Part shown: positions 29,052 through 37,867 of the stretch, in pieces
Layout: every line of letters begins with the position of its first letter
Numbering within the stretch: the first letter of the stretch is position 1
NCBI GenBank assembly: GCA_001725325.1
Contig: MEFY01000002.1
Span: 2,049,559-2,113,558 of the forward strand
Length of the DNA stretch: 64,000 bases
Direction: 5' to 3'
Origin: Leifsonia sp. SCN 70-46
Lineage (GTDB): Bacteria > Actinomycetota > Actinomycetes > Actinomycetales > Microbacteriaceae
Position numbers and translations under genes: made by a program
The notes under the pieces: generated by a model
The model's database searches: none
What the model was told of the DNA's origin: nothing
What the model saw: only the letters and a program-made list of their open reading frames with translations

Positions 29052-30146
29052 ATGACCACCACTGCACCGGCAGGCCCTGACACCCTCAGCGCCGCTCCCG
29101 CCGCCCGACGACCGCGACCCGGCGGCGGGTTCCTCCGCTTCATCATCGTCAGGTTCCTCCTGATCTTCCCGACGATCTTCATCCTCGTGACCATGGTCTT
29201 CATCGTGATGCGGTCGATCGGCGACCCCATCACCGCAGCCCTCGGCGGCCGGCTCACCGCCGAGCAGCTCGCCGAGCGCATCCACTCCGCGGGCTACGAC
29301 CGCCCGATCCTCGTGCAGTACTTCGAGTACATCGGGCAGATCTTCACGGGCAATTTCGGCACCGCGATCAGCGACGGCCGCCCCGTGACGCAACTGCTCG
29401 TGACCTACGGCTCGGCGACCCTCGAGCTCGCGTTCTATGCGCTCATCGTGGCCTTCATCGTCGGCATCCCGCTCGGCATGCTCGCCGCCTACCTCCGCGA
29501 CAAGTGGCCCGACGCCGTGCTGCGCGTGTTCGCGATCCTCTGCTACGCGACCCCCGTGTTCTTCGCGGGCCTCCTGCTCAAGCTCGTCTTCGCCGTGTGG
29601 CTCAAGGTGCTCCCGGTGGCGGGCCGCGCGTCGACGCGCACCGAGCTCGACATGAACCGGCTCGGCGACCGCCGCACGGGCATCTACCTCATCGACGCCA
29701 TCCAGCTCGGCAGCCCGGCGGCGATCGGCGACGTGCTGCAGCACGCCGTGCTCCCCGGTGTCGCGCTCGGCCTGCTGACGGCCGGCGTCTTCCTGCGCCT
29801 CGTGCGCACCAACGTCATCGGCACGCTCTCCATGGACTACGTGGATGCGGCCCGCTCGCGCGGCGTGAGCGAGTTCCGCCTCGTGCGCAAGCACGCGTAC
29901 AAGCCGGCGCTCGTGCCCATCATCACCGTCATCGGACTGCAGATCGCCATGCTCCTGGGCGGCGCAGTGCTCACCGAGACCACGTTCGAGTGGAAGGGGC
30001 TCGGCTTCAAGCTCGCCGAGTACCTGAGCGCCCGCGACTTCGTCGCCGTTCAAGGGATCGTGGCGCTCCTCGCCGTGATCGTCGCCCTGAGCAACTTCAT
30101 CGTCGACATCCTCGCCGCGATCATCGACCCGAGGGTGAGGTACTAG
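29052..30146 (+). CDS. ABC importer permease (DppB-like)
   Basis: The 364-residue inner-membrane protein has an N-terminal cytoplasmic tail of about 30 residues rich in Pro, Ala and Arg, then six helices. The cytoplasmic coupling (EAA-type) loop reads DAARSRGVSEFRLVRKHAYKPA. The RPILVQYFEYIGQIFTGNFG segment is characteristic of the DppB half. With the next gene it forms the translocation channel. A second methionine upstream at 29031 overlaps the terminator region and is less likely as the start. The spacing to the next gene is 2 nt. Confidence 0.93.
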   Translation: MTTTAPAGPDTLSAAPAARRPRPGGGFLRFIIVRFLLIFPTIFILVTMVFIVMRSIGDPITAALGGRLTAEQLAERIHSAGYDRPILVQYFEYIGQIFTGNFGTAISDGRPVTQLLVTYGSATLELAFYALIVAFIVGIPLGMLAAYLRDKWPDAVLRVFAILCYATPVFFAGLLLKLVFAVWLKVLPVAGRASTRTELDMNRLGDRRTGIYLIDAIQLGSPAAIGDVLQHAVLPGVALGLLTAGVFLRLVRTNVIGTLSMDYVDAARSRGVSEFRLVRKHAYKPALVPIITVIGLQIAMLLGGAVLTETTFEWKGLGFKLAEYLSARDFVAVQGIVALLAVIVALSNFIVDILAAIIDPRVRY

Positions 30147-30148
30147 CC

Positions 30149-31171
30149 ATGACCACGGCACCAGTAGAGACGCGGCGCCGCGTGCCCCTGTGGCAGCGCA
30201 TCCCCGTCGTGCACCAGCTGCGCCAGAGCGTGGGCCTGCAGCGCGGCATGCTCATCGCCGGGCTCGTCATCACGGGCATCTTCGTGCTCACGGCGCTCTT
30301 CGCGCCACTCCTGGCCCCCTACGGCTACGCGCAGCTCAAGGATGCCGACGGCGTCGCGTTCGGCGCGCAGCAGGCGCCGGGCGGCGCGCACCTGCTCGGC
30401 ACGACCGTGGGCGGGTTCGACGTGCTCTCGCGCGTCATCTGGGGGAGTCAGACCGCCCTCGCCGTGATCATCGTCGCGGTCATCCTGTCGATCTTCGCGG
30501 GGGTCATCCTGGGCCTGCTCTCGGGCTACATCGGCGGCTGGCTCGACCGCGTGCTCGTGGTCATCGCCGACGCGGTGTTCGCGTTCCCGACGCTGCTGCT
30601 CGCGATCGTCGTCGCGATCGCCGTGAGCGGCGGCCAGTCGAGCCTGTGGGGCGGCATCTTCGCCGCCGCGGTCTCGATCACGGTCGTCTACATCCCGCAG
30701 TACTTCCGCGTCATCCGCGCTGAGACCGTCCGCATCAAGTCGGAGGCCTACGTCGAGTCGGCGAAGGTCGTGGGGTCGAGCACGGGGCGCATCATGTTCC
30801 GCCACGTGCTGCGCAACGCGACCCGCAGCCTCCCGCTGCTCTTCACGCTCAACAGCTCGGAGGCGATCCTGACCCTCGCGGGCCTGGGCTTCCTCGGGTT
30901 CGGCATCCAGCCGACCGCCGCGGCGGAGTGGGGCTACGACCTCAACCGCTCGGTCACCGACGTCACGAGCGGCATCTGGTGGACCTCGGTGTTCCCGGGC
31001 GCCGCGATCGTGCTCGTCGTGCTCGGCATCACGCTCGTGGGCGAGAGCCTCAACGACCTCGCCGACCCGCGACTGCGCACGAGGCGCAAGTCGACGGCGG
31101 TTCCGTCGCCCACGGCGGAGACGTCTCCGGAGCTCGCCGGCAGCGACCTGGCAGAGGAGGTGGCGCGATGA
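30149..31171 (+). CDS. ABC importer permease (DppC-like)
   Basis: The 340-residue partner permease has the DppC layout: one N-terminal helix, an extracytoplasmic segment with HLLGTTVGGFDVLSRVIWG, then five helices with the coupling loop ESAKVVGSSTGRIMFRHVLRN. The C-terminal tail of about 30 residues is polar. Its stop overlaps the ATPase start as ATGA. It is expected to act only as a heterodimer with the preceding permease. Confidence 0.93.
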   Translation: MTTAPVETRRRVPLWQRIPVVHQLRQSVGLQRGMLIAGLVITGIFVLTALFAPLLAPYGYAQLKDADGVAFGAQQAPGGAHLLGTTVGGFDVLSRVIWGSQTALAVIIVAVILSIFAGVILGLLSGYIGGWLDRVLVVIADAVFAFPTLLLAIVVAIAVSGGQSSLWGGIFAAAVSITVVYIPQYFRVIRAETVRIKSEAYVESAKVVGSSTGRIMFRHVLRNATRSLPLLFTLNSSEAILTLAGLGFLGFGIQPTAAAEWGYDLNRSVTDVTSGIWWTSVFPGAAIVLVVLGITLVGESLNDLADPRLRTRRKSTAVPSPTAETSPELAGSDLAEEVAR

Positions 31172-32820
31172 CCCGCGTCGTGGAGATCTCAGACCTCGAT
31201 GTCACGTTCGTGACCGACGGCGGCGACGTCGTCGCCGTCGACAAGGTGAGCCTGTCCGTCGACTCGGGCGAGGTGCTCGCGATCGTCGGCGAGAGCGGCA
31301 GCGGCAAGTCCGTCACCGCCAAGTCGATAATCGGGCTGCTGCCCGAGACGGCGACGACGCGCGGCGCGATCCTGCTCAACGACCGCGAGGTCGTCGGCCT
31401 CACGGGCGAGAGGCTGCGGTCCATCCGCGGCACCGACGCGGCCATGGTCTTCCAGGAGCCGTCGCTCGCCCTCAACCCCGTCTACACGGTCGGCTGGCAG
31501 ATCGCGGAGGGCCTGCGGGCCCACAAGGGCGGCCTGAGCAAGAAGGATGCCCGCGAGAAGGCCATCGACATGCTGCGCCGTGTGGGCATCCCGGAGCCCG
31601 AGAAGCGCATCGACTACTACCCGCACCAGTTCTCGGGCGGGCAGAAGCAGCGCGTCGTCATCGCCATGGCCCTCGTGCTCGAGCCGGAGCTCATCATCGC
31701 GGACGAGCCCACGACCGCCCTCGACGTGACCGTGCAGGCCGAGATCCTCGACCTGCTGCGCCGCTGCCGCGACGAGTTCGGCGCGGCGATCATCCTCATC
31801 ACGCACAACATGGGCATCGTCGCCGACCTCGCCGACCGCGTCGCCGTGATGTACCACGGCAAGCTCGTGGAGGAGGCGCCCGTCGGGAAGCTCTTCACGG
31901 CCGCCGAGCACCCGTACACGCAGAAGCTCCTCGCGGCGGTCCCGCGCGTCGGCGCGCGCACGCGCGAGCGCACCGTGCCCGACGCCGCGGCCCCCGCGGT
32001 CGTCGTCGCGAAAGACCTCGTCATCGAGTACCCGGGCCGCATCGGGCAGGGCAAGTTCCGCGCCGTCGACGGCGTGAGCTTCTCGATAGCGCCCGGGGAG
32101 GTGCTCGGCCTCGTGGGCGAGAGCGGCTCGGGCAAGACGACCATCGGGCGGGCCATCGGCGGTCTCACGAAGATCACGGGCGGCTCGCTGCAGGTGCTCG
32201 GGCACGAGATGCTCGGCATCCGCGAGCGCCGGTTCCGGCCCGTGCGCAGCGACATCGGCTTCGTCTTCCAAGACCCGGGGTCGAGCTTCAACCCGCTCCT
32301 GACGATCGCGCAGTGCGTGGCCGAGCCGCTCATCGTGCACGGCAGGGCGCGGGATGCCCGCTCCGCGCGCTCCCGCGTCGACGAGCTGCTCGAGGCCGTG
32401 CAGCTGCCGAAGGCGTACGGCGACCGGTTCCCGCACGAGCTCAGCGGCGGCCAGCGCCAGCGCGCGAGCCTCGCTCGCTCGCTCGCCCTCGAGCCCACGC
32501 TGCTCATCGCCGACGAGCCCACGAGCGCGCTCGACGTGTCGGTGCAGGCGCGCGTGCTCGAGCTCTTCGTCGAGCTGCAGAAGCAGTTCGGGTTCGCGGC
32601 GCTCTTCATCAGCCACGACCTCGCCGTCGTCGACATGCTCTCCGACCGCATCGCGGTGATGTACCACGGGCGCCTCGTCGAGGAGGGGACGGGCGACCAG
32701 GTGCTCGGCGCGCCGCAGCACCCGTACACCCAGCGCCTCCTCGCGTCGCTGCCCGTGCCCGACCCGGCGGAGCAGGCCGAGCGCCGCGCGCAGCTGAACG
32801 CCCTGAAGGCTGCCGAGTGA
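31168..32820 (+). CDS. ABC importer ATPase with two fused nucleotide-binding domains
   Basis: The 550-residue protein is a DppD-DppF fusion. Domain 1 has Walker A GESGSGKS (41-48), signature FSGGQ and Walker B IIADEP; domain 2 has Walker A GESGSGKT (317-324), signature LSGGQ and Walker B LIADEP. Both carry the switch histidine (THNM and SHDL) and the oligopeptide-transporter C-terminal motif with HPYTQ. It can energise the importer alone, which makes the third ATPase gene behind it puzzling. Translation is coupled on both sides (ATGA and GTGA). Confidence 0.93.
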   Translation: MTRVVEISDLDVTFVTDGGDVVAVDKVSLSVDSGEVLAIVGESGSGKSVTAKSIIGLLPETATTRGAILLNDREVVGLTGERLRSIRGTDAAMVFQEPSLALNPVYTVGWQIAEGLRAHKGGLSKKDAREKAIDMLRRVGIPEPEKRIDYYPHQFSGGQKQRVVIAMALVLEPELIIADEPTTALDVTVQAEILDLLRRCRDEFGAAIILITHNMGIVADLADRVAVMYHGKLVEEAPVGKLFTAAEHPYTQKLLAAVPRVGARTRERTVPDAAAPAVVVAKDLVIEYPGRIGQGKFRAVDGVSFSIAPGEVLGLVGESGSGKTTIGRAIGGLTKITGGSLQVLGHEMLGIRERRFRPVRSDIGFVFQDPGSSFNPLLTIAQCVAEPLIVHGRARDARSARSRVDELLEAVQLPKAYGDRFPHELSGGQRQRASLARSLALEPTLLIADEPTSALDVSVQARVLELFVELQKQFGFAALFISHDLAVVDMLSDRIAVMYHGRLVEEGTGDQVLGAPQHPYTQRLLASLPVPDPAEQAERRAQLNALKAAE

Positions 32821-33650
32821 CGGACGCACCCGCGGTCAAGGCGCGGGACCTCTCGCTGCTCTACCCGTCGAGCAACCCGCAGACGCGCTCCGTCGCGGTC
32901 AACGGGCTGTCGTTCGACATCGCGCCGGGCGAGGTGCTCGCCGTCGTGGGCGAGACCGGCTCGGGCAAGAGCAGCCTCGCGAAGGCGGTGGCCCTGCAGG
33001 CCGACATCCTCGATGCCGAGTCCCCGAAGATCTCGGGCGGCAGCCTCGAGGTGATCGGCGAGCAGGTGCGCGGCATCTCGGGGCGCAGGCGCGACCGCCT
33101 GAGCCTCTATGTGGGCTACCTGCGCCAGGAGGCGGGCGACTTCCTCGAGCCGCGGCTCACGGTGGGCGAGAACGTCGCCGAGCCGATCTTCTCGCGCGAC
33201 CGGCACTTCGACCAGGATGAGGCGGGCGAGGCCGTCGCGACCCTCATCGACGCCGTGCGGCTGCCCCTCTCGACGATGAACAAGTACCCGCACGAGCTCA
33301 GCAAGGGCCAGCGGCAGCGCGTGGCGATCGCGCGGTCGATGATCCTCGAGCCGAAGATCCTCGTCGCGGACGACCCGACGGCGGGCATCGACGTGACCGT
33401 GCGCTCGGCCATCCTCGACATCATCGTGTCGCTGCAGCGCGAGCGCGGCTTCTCGGCGCTCATCGTCACCGCCGACCTCGGCGAAGTGCGCCGCGTGAGC
33501 AACCGCGTCGCGATCATGCACCGCGGCATCATCGTGGGCATCGGCGACCTCGAGGAGGTGCTCGCCGACCCGCGCCACCCCTACGTGCGCGACCTCGCGC
33601 GCTCGCTCGACCACGTCGCGCCCCTCGAGCTCGCGGCCCCGGTGTCGTGA
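32817..33650 (+). CDS. third ABC ATPase with degenerate catalytic residues
   Basis: The 277-residue protein has an intact Walker A GETGSGKS (45-52) and Q-loop (Gln104), but the signature reads LSKGQ (161-165). The catalytic glutamate after Walker B is Asp186 (VADDP), and the switch histidine is Ala219 (TADL). In working ABC ATPases Glu and His drive hydrolysis, so this domain probably binds ATP but turns it over slowly or not at all. The HPYVRDL segment keeps the peptide-transporter family trait. GTG 32817 overlaps the fused ATPase stop. It could be a regulatory subunit of the same importer. Confidence 0.88.
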   Translation: MTDAPAVKARDLSLLYPSSNPQTRSVAVNGLSFDIAPGEVLAVVGETGSGKSSLAKAVALQADILDAESPKISGGSLEVIGEQVRGISGRRRDRLSLYVGYLRQEAGDFLEPRLTVGENVAEPIFSRDRHFDQDEAGEAVATLIDAVRLPLSTMNKYPHELSKGQRQRVAIARSMILEPKILVADDPTAGIDVTVRSAILDIIVSLQRERGFSALIVTADLGEVRRVSNRVAIMHRGIIVGIGDLEEVLADPRHPYVRDLARSLDHVAPLELAAPVS

Positions 33651-34642
33651 CCCGCCGCACTCCCGGCGAGCACAGGGATCCTGTCGCCGCCGTCGCCCTC
33701 CCCGGCGCGCGCCCGACCCCCGGACCCGTCGCCGTGCTGCCCGCCAGCACGCCCTCCTTCGAGCGGGCGATAGCGGCGGGCGGCGGCACGTACGCGCCGC
33801 TCTCGGCCGAGACGCGCGGGCTAGTGTGGCTCACGCTCGACGGGCCGGCGCTCGCGCAGGTGCTGCACGACCATCCCGGCATCGAGTGGGTGCAGCTGCC
33901 CATGGCGGGCGTCGAGCGCTTCGCCGAGAACTTCGCCGCGCACGGCGACGCCGACCTGCCCGTGTGGACGAGCGCCAAGGGCGTGTTCGCCGAGCCCGTC
34001 GCCGAGCACGCCGTCGCGCTCACGCTCGCCGTGCTGCGCGGCCTGCCGGAGAAGTCGCGCTCGGCCTCGTGGGCGGAGCCCAAGACGGGTGTCTCGCTGT
34101 ACGGCCGCCGCGTCGTCATCGTGGGGGCGGGCGGCATCGCCGTCGAGCTCCTGCGGCTGCTCGCACCGTGGGAGGTCGACACGACGATCGTGCGGCGCGG
34201 GGATGATCCGCTGCCCGGTGCCGACCGCACGGTGCCCGTCGCCCGCCTCGACGAGGTGCTGCCGGAGGCCGACGTCGTCATCCTCGCCGCCGCCGCGACC
34301 GCGGAGACGAAGGGCCTCATCGGTGCGGAGCAGCTCGCGCTGCTGAAGCCCTCCGCCGCCCTCGTGAACATCGCCCGCGGCTCCCTCGTCGACCAGGAGG
34401 CGCTCGTCGCAGCGCTCGAGGCCGGCCACCTCGTGGGCGCCGGGCTCGACGTCACGAGCCCCGAGCCTCTCCCAGACGGGCACCCGCTGTGGACGGCGCC
34501 GCGCGTCGTCATCACGTCGCACTCCGCGGACACCCCGGAGATGACGGAGCCGCTGCTCGCGGAGCGCATCCGCCGCAACGTCGAAGCCCTCATGGGCGAC
34601 GGCGGGTTCGTGGGCCGCGTCGACCCGGTGGCGGGCTACTGA
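33647..34642 (+). CDS. D-isomer-specific 2-hydroxyacid dehydrogenase
   Basis: The 331-residue NAD(P)-dependent enzyme has the Rossmann motif VVIVGAGGIAVELL (about 150) and the conserved catalytic region ALVNIARGSLVDQEALVAAL. The catalytic histidine is probably that of VITSHSADTP near the C terminus. The family reduces 2-oxo acids or oxidises D-2-hydroxyacids such as glycerate, lactate or sugar acids. The GTG overlaps the ATPase stop (GTGA) and the TGA overlaps the next ATG, so it belongs to the importer operon and may act on the imported compound. Confidence 0.9.
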   Translation: MTRRTPGEHRDPVAAVALPGARPTPGPVAVLPASTPSFERAIAAGGGTYAPLSAETRGLVWLTLDGPALAQVLHDHPGIEWVQLPMAGVERFAENFAAHGDADLPVWTSAKGVFAEPVAEHAVALTLAVLRGLPEKSRSASWAEPKTGVSLYGRRVVIVGAGGIAVELLRLLAPWEVDTTIVRRGDDPLPGADRTVPVARLDEVLPEADVVILAAAATAETKGLIGAEQLALLKPSAALVNIARGSLVDQEALVAALEAGHLVGAGLDVTSPEPLPDGHPLWTAPRVVITSHSADTPEMTEPLLAERIRRNVEALMGDGGFVGRVDPVAGY

Positions 34643-35598
34643 TGACGAGCTGGTGGGTCGGCGGCTACGGCCCCGACATGGGCGGCACGATGACGGGCAT
34701 CCAGGCCATGCGGTCGACGGATGCCGGCACCCTCGAGCTCGTCGGCACGGCCGCCACGATCGCCTCGCCGTCGTACCTGTTGCAGCACGGCGACGACCTC
34801 TACGCGGTCGCCGAGGGCGACGGACGGGTGGACTCGTTCCGCCGCACGGGGGAGCACACCCTCGAGCGCGCGTCGTCCGCCTCCTCGGGCGGCCGCTGGC
34901 CGTGCAACCTCGCGGCGTTCGGCGGCGGCATCGCCGTGGCCAACTACTTCGACGGTGTCGTGGGCCTCGTGCGCGGCTCCGAGCTCGTCGGCAGCGTGCA
35001 GCTCGAGGGGTCGGGCCCGCACGAGCGCCAGGCCGGTCCGCACGCGCACACCGTGCTCGCGCTCGACGACGAGACGCTCCTGAGCGTCGACCTCGGGGCG
35101 GACCGCGTCAACGTGCACGGCGCCGACCTCGCGGTGGCCGCATCCCTGCAGCTGCCGGCGGGCACGGGACCGCGCGACCTCGTGCGCCTCCCGTCCGGCC
35201 TGTTCGTGCTCCTGAGCGAGCTCAGCCACGAGCTGTTCATGCTGCGCTGGACGGGCCAGACGCTCGAAGTCGTCGCGTCGAGCTCCGTGCCGGGTGCAGA
35301 GGCAGGCGACAACGACTCGGCCATCAGCGTGTGGGGCGACTTCGTCTACACCGGGTTGCGGGGGAGCAACCGCATCGCCGTGAGCAGGCTCGCGGGCGAG
35401 GCGGTCGAGCCCGTCGGGTGGGTGGCGTGCGAGGGGGAGTGGCCGCGGCACCACGCCGTCGACGGCGACGTGCTGCACGTCGCCAACCAGCTCTCGGACT
35501 CGGTCGCGAGCTTCCGCCTCGCAACCGACGGACTACCCGCCCTCATCGCGGAGCCGACGGCGGTCGCGTCGCCCAACTACCTGCTCGCCGCGCGGTGA
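34642..35598 (+). CDS. lactonase-like beta-propeller protein
   Basis: The 318-residue protein has the repeat pattern of the seven-bladed 6-phosphogluconolactonase (YbhE/Pgl-type) family: GGYG at the start, SPSYLLQHGDDLYAV, PHAHTVLALDDETLLSVDLGADRV and PRHHAVDGDVLHVANQLSDSVASF. Such enzymes open lactones of sugar acids. It ends the importer operon and is coupled to the dehydrogenase by TGATG. Lactonase plus 2-hydroxyacid dehydrogenase suggests handling of an aldonic or uronic acid derivative, which is inference. Confidence 0.82.
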   Translation: MTSWWVGGYGPDMGGTMTGIQAMRSTDAGTLELVGTAATIASPSYLLQHGDDLYAVAEGDGRVDSFRRTGEHTLERASSASSGGRWPCNLAAFGGGIAVANYFDGVVGLVRGSELVGSVQLEGSGPHERQAGPHAHTVLALDDETLLSVDLGADRVNVHGADLAVAASLQLPAGTGPRDLVRLPSGLFVLLSELSHELFMLRWTGQTLEVVASSSVPGAEAGDNDSAISVWGDFVYTGLRGSNRIAVSRLAGEAVEPVGWVACEGEWPRHHAVDGDVLHVANQLSDSVASFRLATDGLPALIAEPTAVASPNYLLAAR

Positions 35599-35604
35599 GC
35601 TGGT

Positions 35605-35632
35605 TTTGACCGAGCCGAAGGTTTGGTAATGT
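35605..35632 (+). promoter_or_regulatory. promoter of tRNA-Asn
   Basis: A -35 TTTGAC (35605-35610) is spaced 16 nt from -10 TAATGT (35627-35632), about 18 nt before the mature tRNA 5' end. It is among the best -35/-10 pairs in the window, as expected for a strongly expressed stable RNA. Confidence 0.7.
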
Positions 35633-35650
35633 AGTCAAGCTCAATCGCAT

Positions 35651-35723
35651 TCCTCGATAGCTCAATTGGCAGAGCAACGCACTGTTAATGCGTAGGTTCA
35701 TGGTTCGAGTCCATGTCGGGGAG
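35651..35723 (+). tRNA. tRNA-Asn (anticodon GUU)
   Basis: The 73-nt cloverleaf has acceptor stem TCCTCGA (35651-35657) paired with TCGGGGA (35716-35722) with one G-U. It has a D-arm GCTC...GAGC, an anticodon loop CTGTTAA with GTT at 35684-35686 and a TpsiC arm CATGG-TTCGAGT-CCATG. The discriminator is G and the CCA is not encoded. A strong terminator follows directly. Confidence 0.96.
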
Positions 35724-35725
35724 CT

Positions 35726-35759
35726 AAAGGCCCCGGTCCTCCACGACCGGGGCCTTTTT
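35726..35759 (+). terminator. Rho-independent terminator after tRNA-Asn
   Basis: A 13-bp stem (35726-35738 with 35745-35757), whose core GGCCCCGGTC is G+C-rich, closes a 6-nt loop and runs into five T residues. This is the only textbook intrinsic terminator in the window. Confidence 0.95.
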
Positions 35760-35843
35760 CGTGCCCGGCGTACTCCCGCCGGAGTACGCACGCGTCACCG
35801 CCGGGCCGACGCCCGTGCGCATGCCCGCGGATAGCATCGGAGC

Positions 35844-37085
35844 ATGCAGTTCCATCGTCGCGCCCACCCGCCGGTGTGGCACGGGCCCGACAAGTGGCAG
35901 CTCAACCAGTGGCAGATGAGCGAGCTCGCCGAGGAGCTCGCGCTGCGCCAGCCCCGGCAGTTCCGCCTGTCGGCGACGCCGCGGCTCGTCGTGCCCGTCA
36001 TAGTGGCGCTGCTCATCCAGGTACCTGCCGCGGTCTTCTTCATGGTGAGGATGCCGTCGCCCCTCGGCTGGCTCGCCGTGGTCATCGCCGTGCTGGGCCC
36101 GCTCGCGCTCCTGCTGCGCCGTCGCATCCCCGGTCCCGTCGTCGCGACGGTCGCGGTGCTCGCGTGCGCCGACCTCTTCCTCACGTCGCAGGACCAGGGC
36201 CCGCCCTTCGTCGCGCTCGCGATCGCGATCATCTCGTCCATCCGGCACGACGCGAGGCTGTGGGCGTGGATCTCCGTGGGCGCGTGCTGGGTCGGCGCCG
36301 TGTCGTTCGGCTTGCTCCTCGGGCTCAACTGGCACCCCGCGCGCATCGCCGTGACGACGCTCGGCATCCTCATCACGTTCGGCATCGGCGAGGCCCTGCG
36401 CACGCGGCAGGAGCACTACGACGAGTTCCGCCGCGCCGTGGCCCAGCGCCGGCAGACCGAGGTGCAGGCCGAGCGCGTGCGCATCGCGCGCGAGCTGCAC
36501 GACGTGCTCGCGCACTCCCTCAGCCAGATCAACGTGCAGGCGGGCGTGGGCTTGCACCTCATGGACAAGCAGCCGGAGAAGGCCGCGCAGGCCCTCGCGA
36601 GCATCAAGGAGACGAGCAAGACCGCGCTCGACGAGGTGCGCTCGGTGCTCGGGGTGCTCCGGGCGGAGGACGGGCAGGATCCGACCGCACCCCTCGTGCC
36701 CGAGCCCGACCTCTCCCGGCTGCCGGGCCTCGTCGCCTCGGTCACGTCGCAGGGCGTCGAGGTGTCCCTGGACAACGTCGTGGAGTCCGCGCCCAAGGCC
36801 GTGCAGCTCGCGGTGTACCGGATCGTGCAGGAGTCCCTCACGAACGTCGTGCGTCACGCGGGTGCCAAGCGCGCCTCGGTCTCGCTCACGCAGACCGATC
36901 ACGAGTACGTCGTGCGCATCGGGGACGACGGCACGGGCATCCTCGACGACGCGAAGCGCGGCCGCGGCCTGCTCGGCATGCGCGAACGCGCAGAACTGCT
37001 CGGGGGGACCCTCGAGACCGGCACCTCGTCGCTCGGCGGGCTCGAGGTCACCGCACGCATCCCCGTCAAGGAGCACGACGCATGA
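35844..37085 (+). CDS. sensor histidine kinase, NarL/HisKA_3 family
   Basis: The 413-residue kinase begins with a 40-residue cytoplasmic segment and then a block of about five membrane helices (45-180) with almost no extracytoplasmic loop, suggesting that it senses a membrane or intramembrane signal. The HisKA_3 dimerisation box contains RIARELHDVLAHSLSQ with His219, and the ATPase domain shows DDGTGI and GRGLLGMRERAELLGG. It would phosphorylate the response regulator encoded next, with ATGA overlap. The ATG follows TAGCAT by 6 nt, indicating a leaderless message. Confidence 0.92.
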   Translation: MQFHRRAHPPVWHGPDKWQLNQWQMSELAEELALRQPRQFRLSATPRLVVPVIVALLIQVPAAVFFMVRMPSPLGWLAVVIAVLGPLALLLRRRIPGPVVATVAVLACADLFLTSQDQGPPFVALAIAIISSIRHDARLWAWISVGACWVGAVSFGLLLGLNWHPARIAVTTLGILITFGIGEALRTRQEHYDEFRRAVAQRRQTEVQAERVRIARELHDVLAHSLSQINVQAGVGLHLMDKQPEKAAQALASIKETSKTALDEVRSVLGVLRAEDGQDPTAPLVPEPDLSRLPGLVASVTSQGVEVSLDNVVESAPKAVQLAVYRIVQESLTNVVRHAGAKRASVSLTQTDHEYVVRIGDDGTGILDDAKRGRGLLGMRERAELLGGTLETGTSSLGGLEVTARIPVKEHDA

Positions 37086-37747
37086 TCAGGGTGGCGATAG
37101 CCGACGACCAGCAGCTCATCAGGGGCGGGTTCCGCAGCCTGCTCGAGGCGGAGCCCGACATCGAGATCGTGGGCGAGGCGGGGTCGGGGGCCGAGGCTGT
37201 CGCGCTCGTGACCGCGACCCGGCCCGACGTCGTGCTCATGGACATCCGCATGCCCGACGGCGACGGCCTGTGGGCCACCGAGCAGATCGTGTCGAAGCCC
37301 GACCTGAAAGACACGCACATCGTCATCGTCACGACGTTCGAGCTCGACGAGTACGTCGGGCGCGCGATCCGCGCGGGCGCGAGCGGGTTCCTCGTGAAGG
37401 ACACCGAGCCCGTCGAGCTCATCCGGGCCGTGCGCGTCGTCGCGGGCGGGGATGCCCTGCTCAGCCCCGGCGTGACGAAGCGGCTGCTCGAGCGCATCTC
37501 CGGGCAGCTGCGGGAGGCGCCGGACCGCACGCAGCTCAACGTCATCACCGAGCGCGAGCGCGAGGTGCTCGCCCTCGTCGGCCAGGGCCTCACGAACGAG
37601 GAGATCGGCAAGACGCTCTTCCTGAGCCCGCTCACCGCGAAGACGCACGTGTCGCGCATCATGCAGAAGCTCGACGCGCGCGACCGCGTGCAGCTCGTCG
37701 TGATCGCGTACGAGACCGGCCTCGTACACCCCGGGCGTACGGACTAG
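37082..37747 (+). CDS. NarL/LuxR-family response regulator
   Basis: The 221-residue protein has a receiver domain (Asp9, Asp54 in VLMDIRMPDG, and Lys near 108 in FLVKDTEP) and a C-terminal LuxR-type HTH (about 152-205, ITEREREVLALVGQGLTNEE). The pair resembles actinobacterial LiaSR/DesKR-like systems. Its start overlaps the kinase stop. The small SHOCT membrane protein behind it may be a target or accessory. The regulated genes cannot be inferred. Confidence 0.93.
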   Translation: MIRVAIADDQQLIRGGFRSLLEAEPDIEIVGEAGSGAEAVALVTATRPDVVLMDIRMPDGDGLWATEQIVSKPDLKDTHIVIVTTFELDEYVGRAIRAGASGFLVKDTEPVELIRAVRVVAGGDALLSPGVTKRLLERISGQLREAPDRTQLNVITEREREVLALVGQGLTNEEIGKTLFLSPLTAKTHVSRIMQKLDARDRVQLVVIAYETGLVHPGRTD

Positions 37748-37867
37748 CCGCGGGATGCGCCCGGGGGAGTAGGCGAGGTGTCGCCGCCGGGCAGATTCGC
37801 GGGATGACCGCGGAGAGAAGAGTGGGGATACCGGCCCAACCAGGGCCCCCAAAGGAACGGACACACC

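Noticed and set aside
26402-29281. A 959-codon open frame on the minus strand opposite dnaG and the binding-protein gene.
   Set aside because: It is the antisense frame of two clear genes; composition is the mirror of their codons, it has no domain, and it crosses the promoter region. The same holds for long opposite or alternative frames at 23816-26212(-), 17513-19510(-), 4833-6719(-), 5192-7504(+) and 31617-33614(-).
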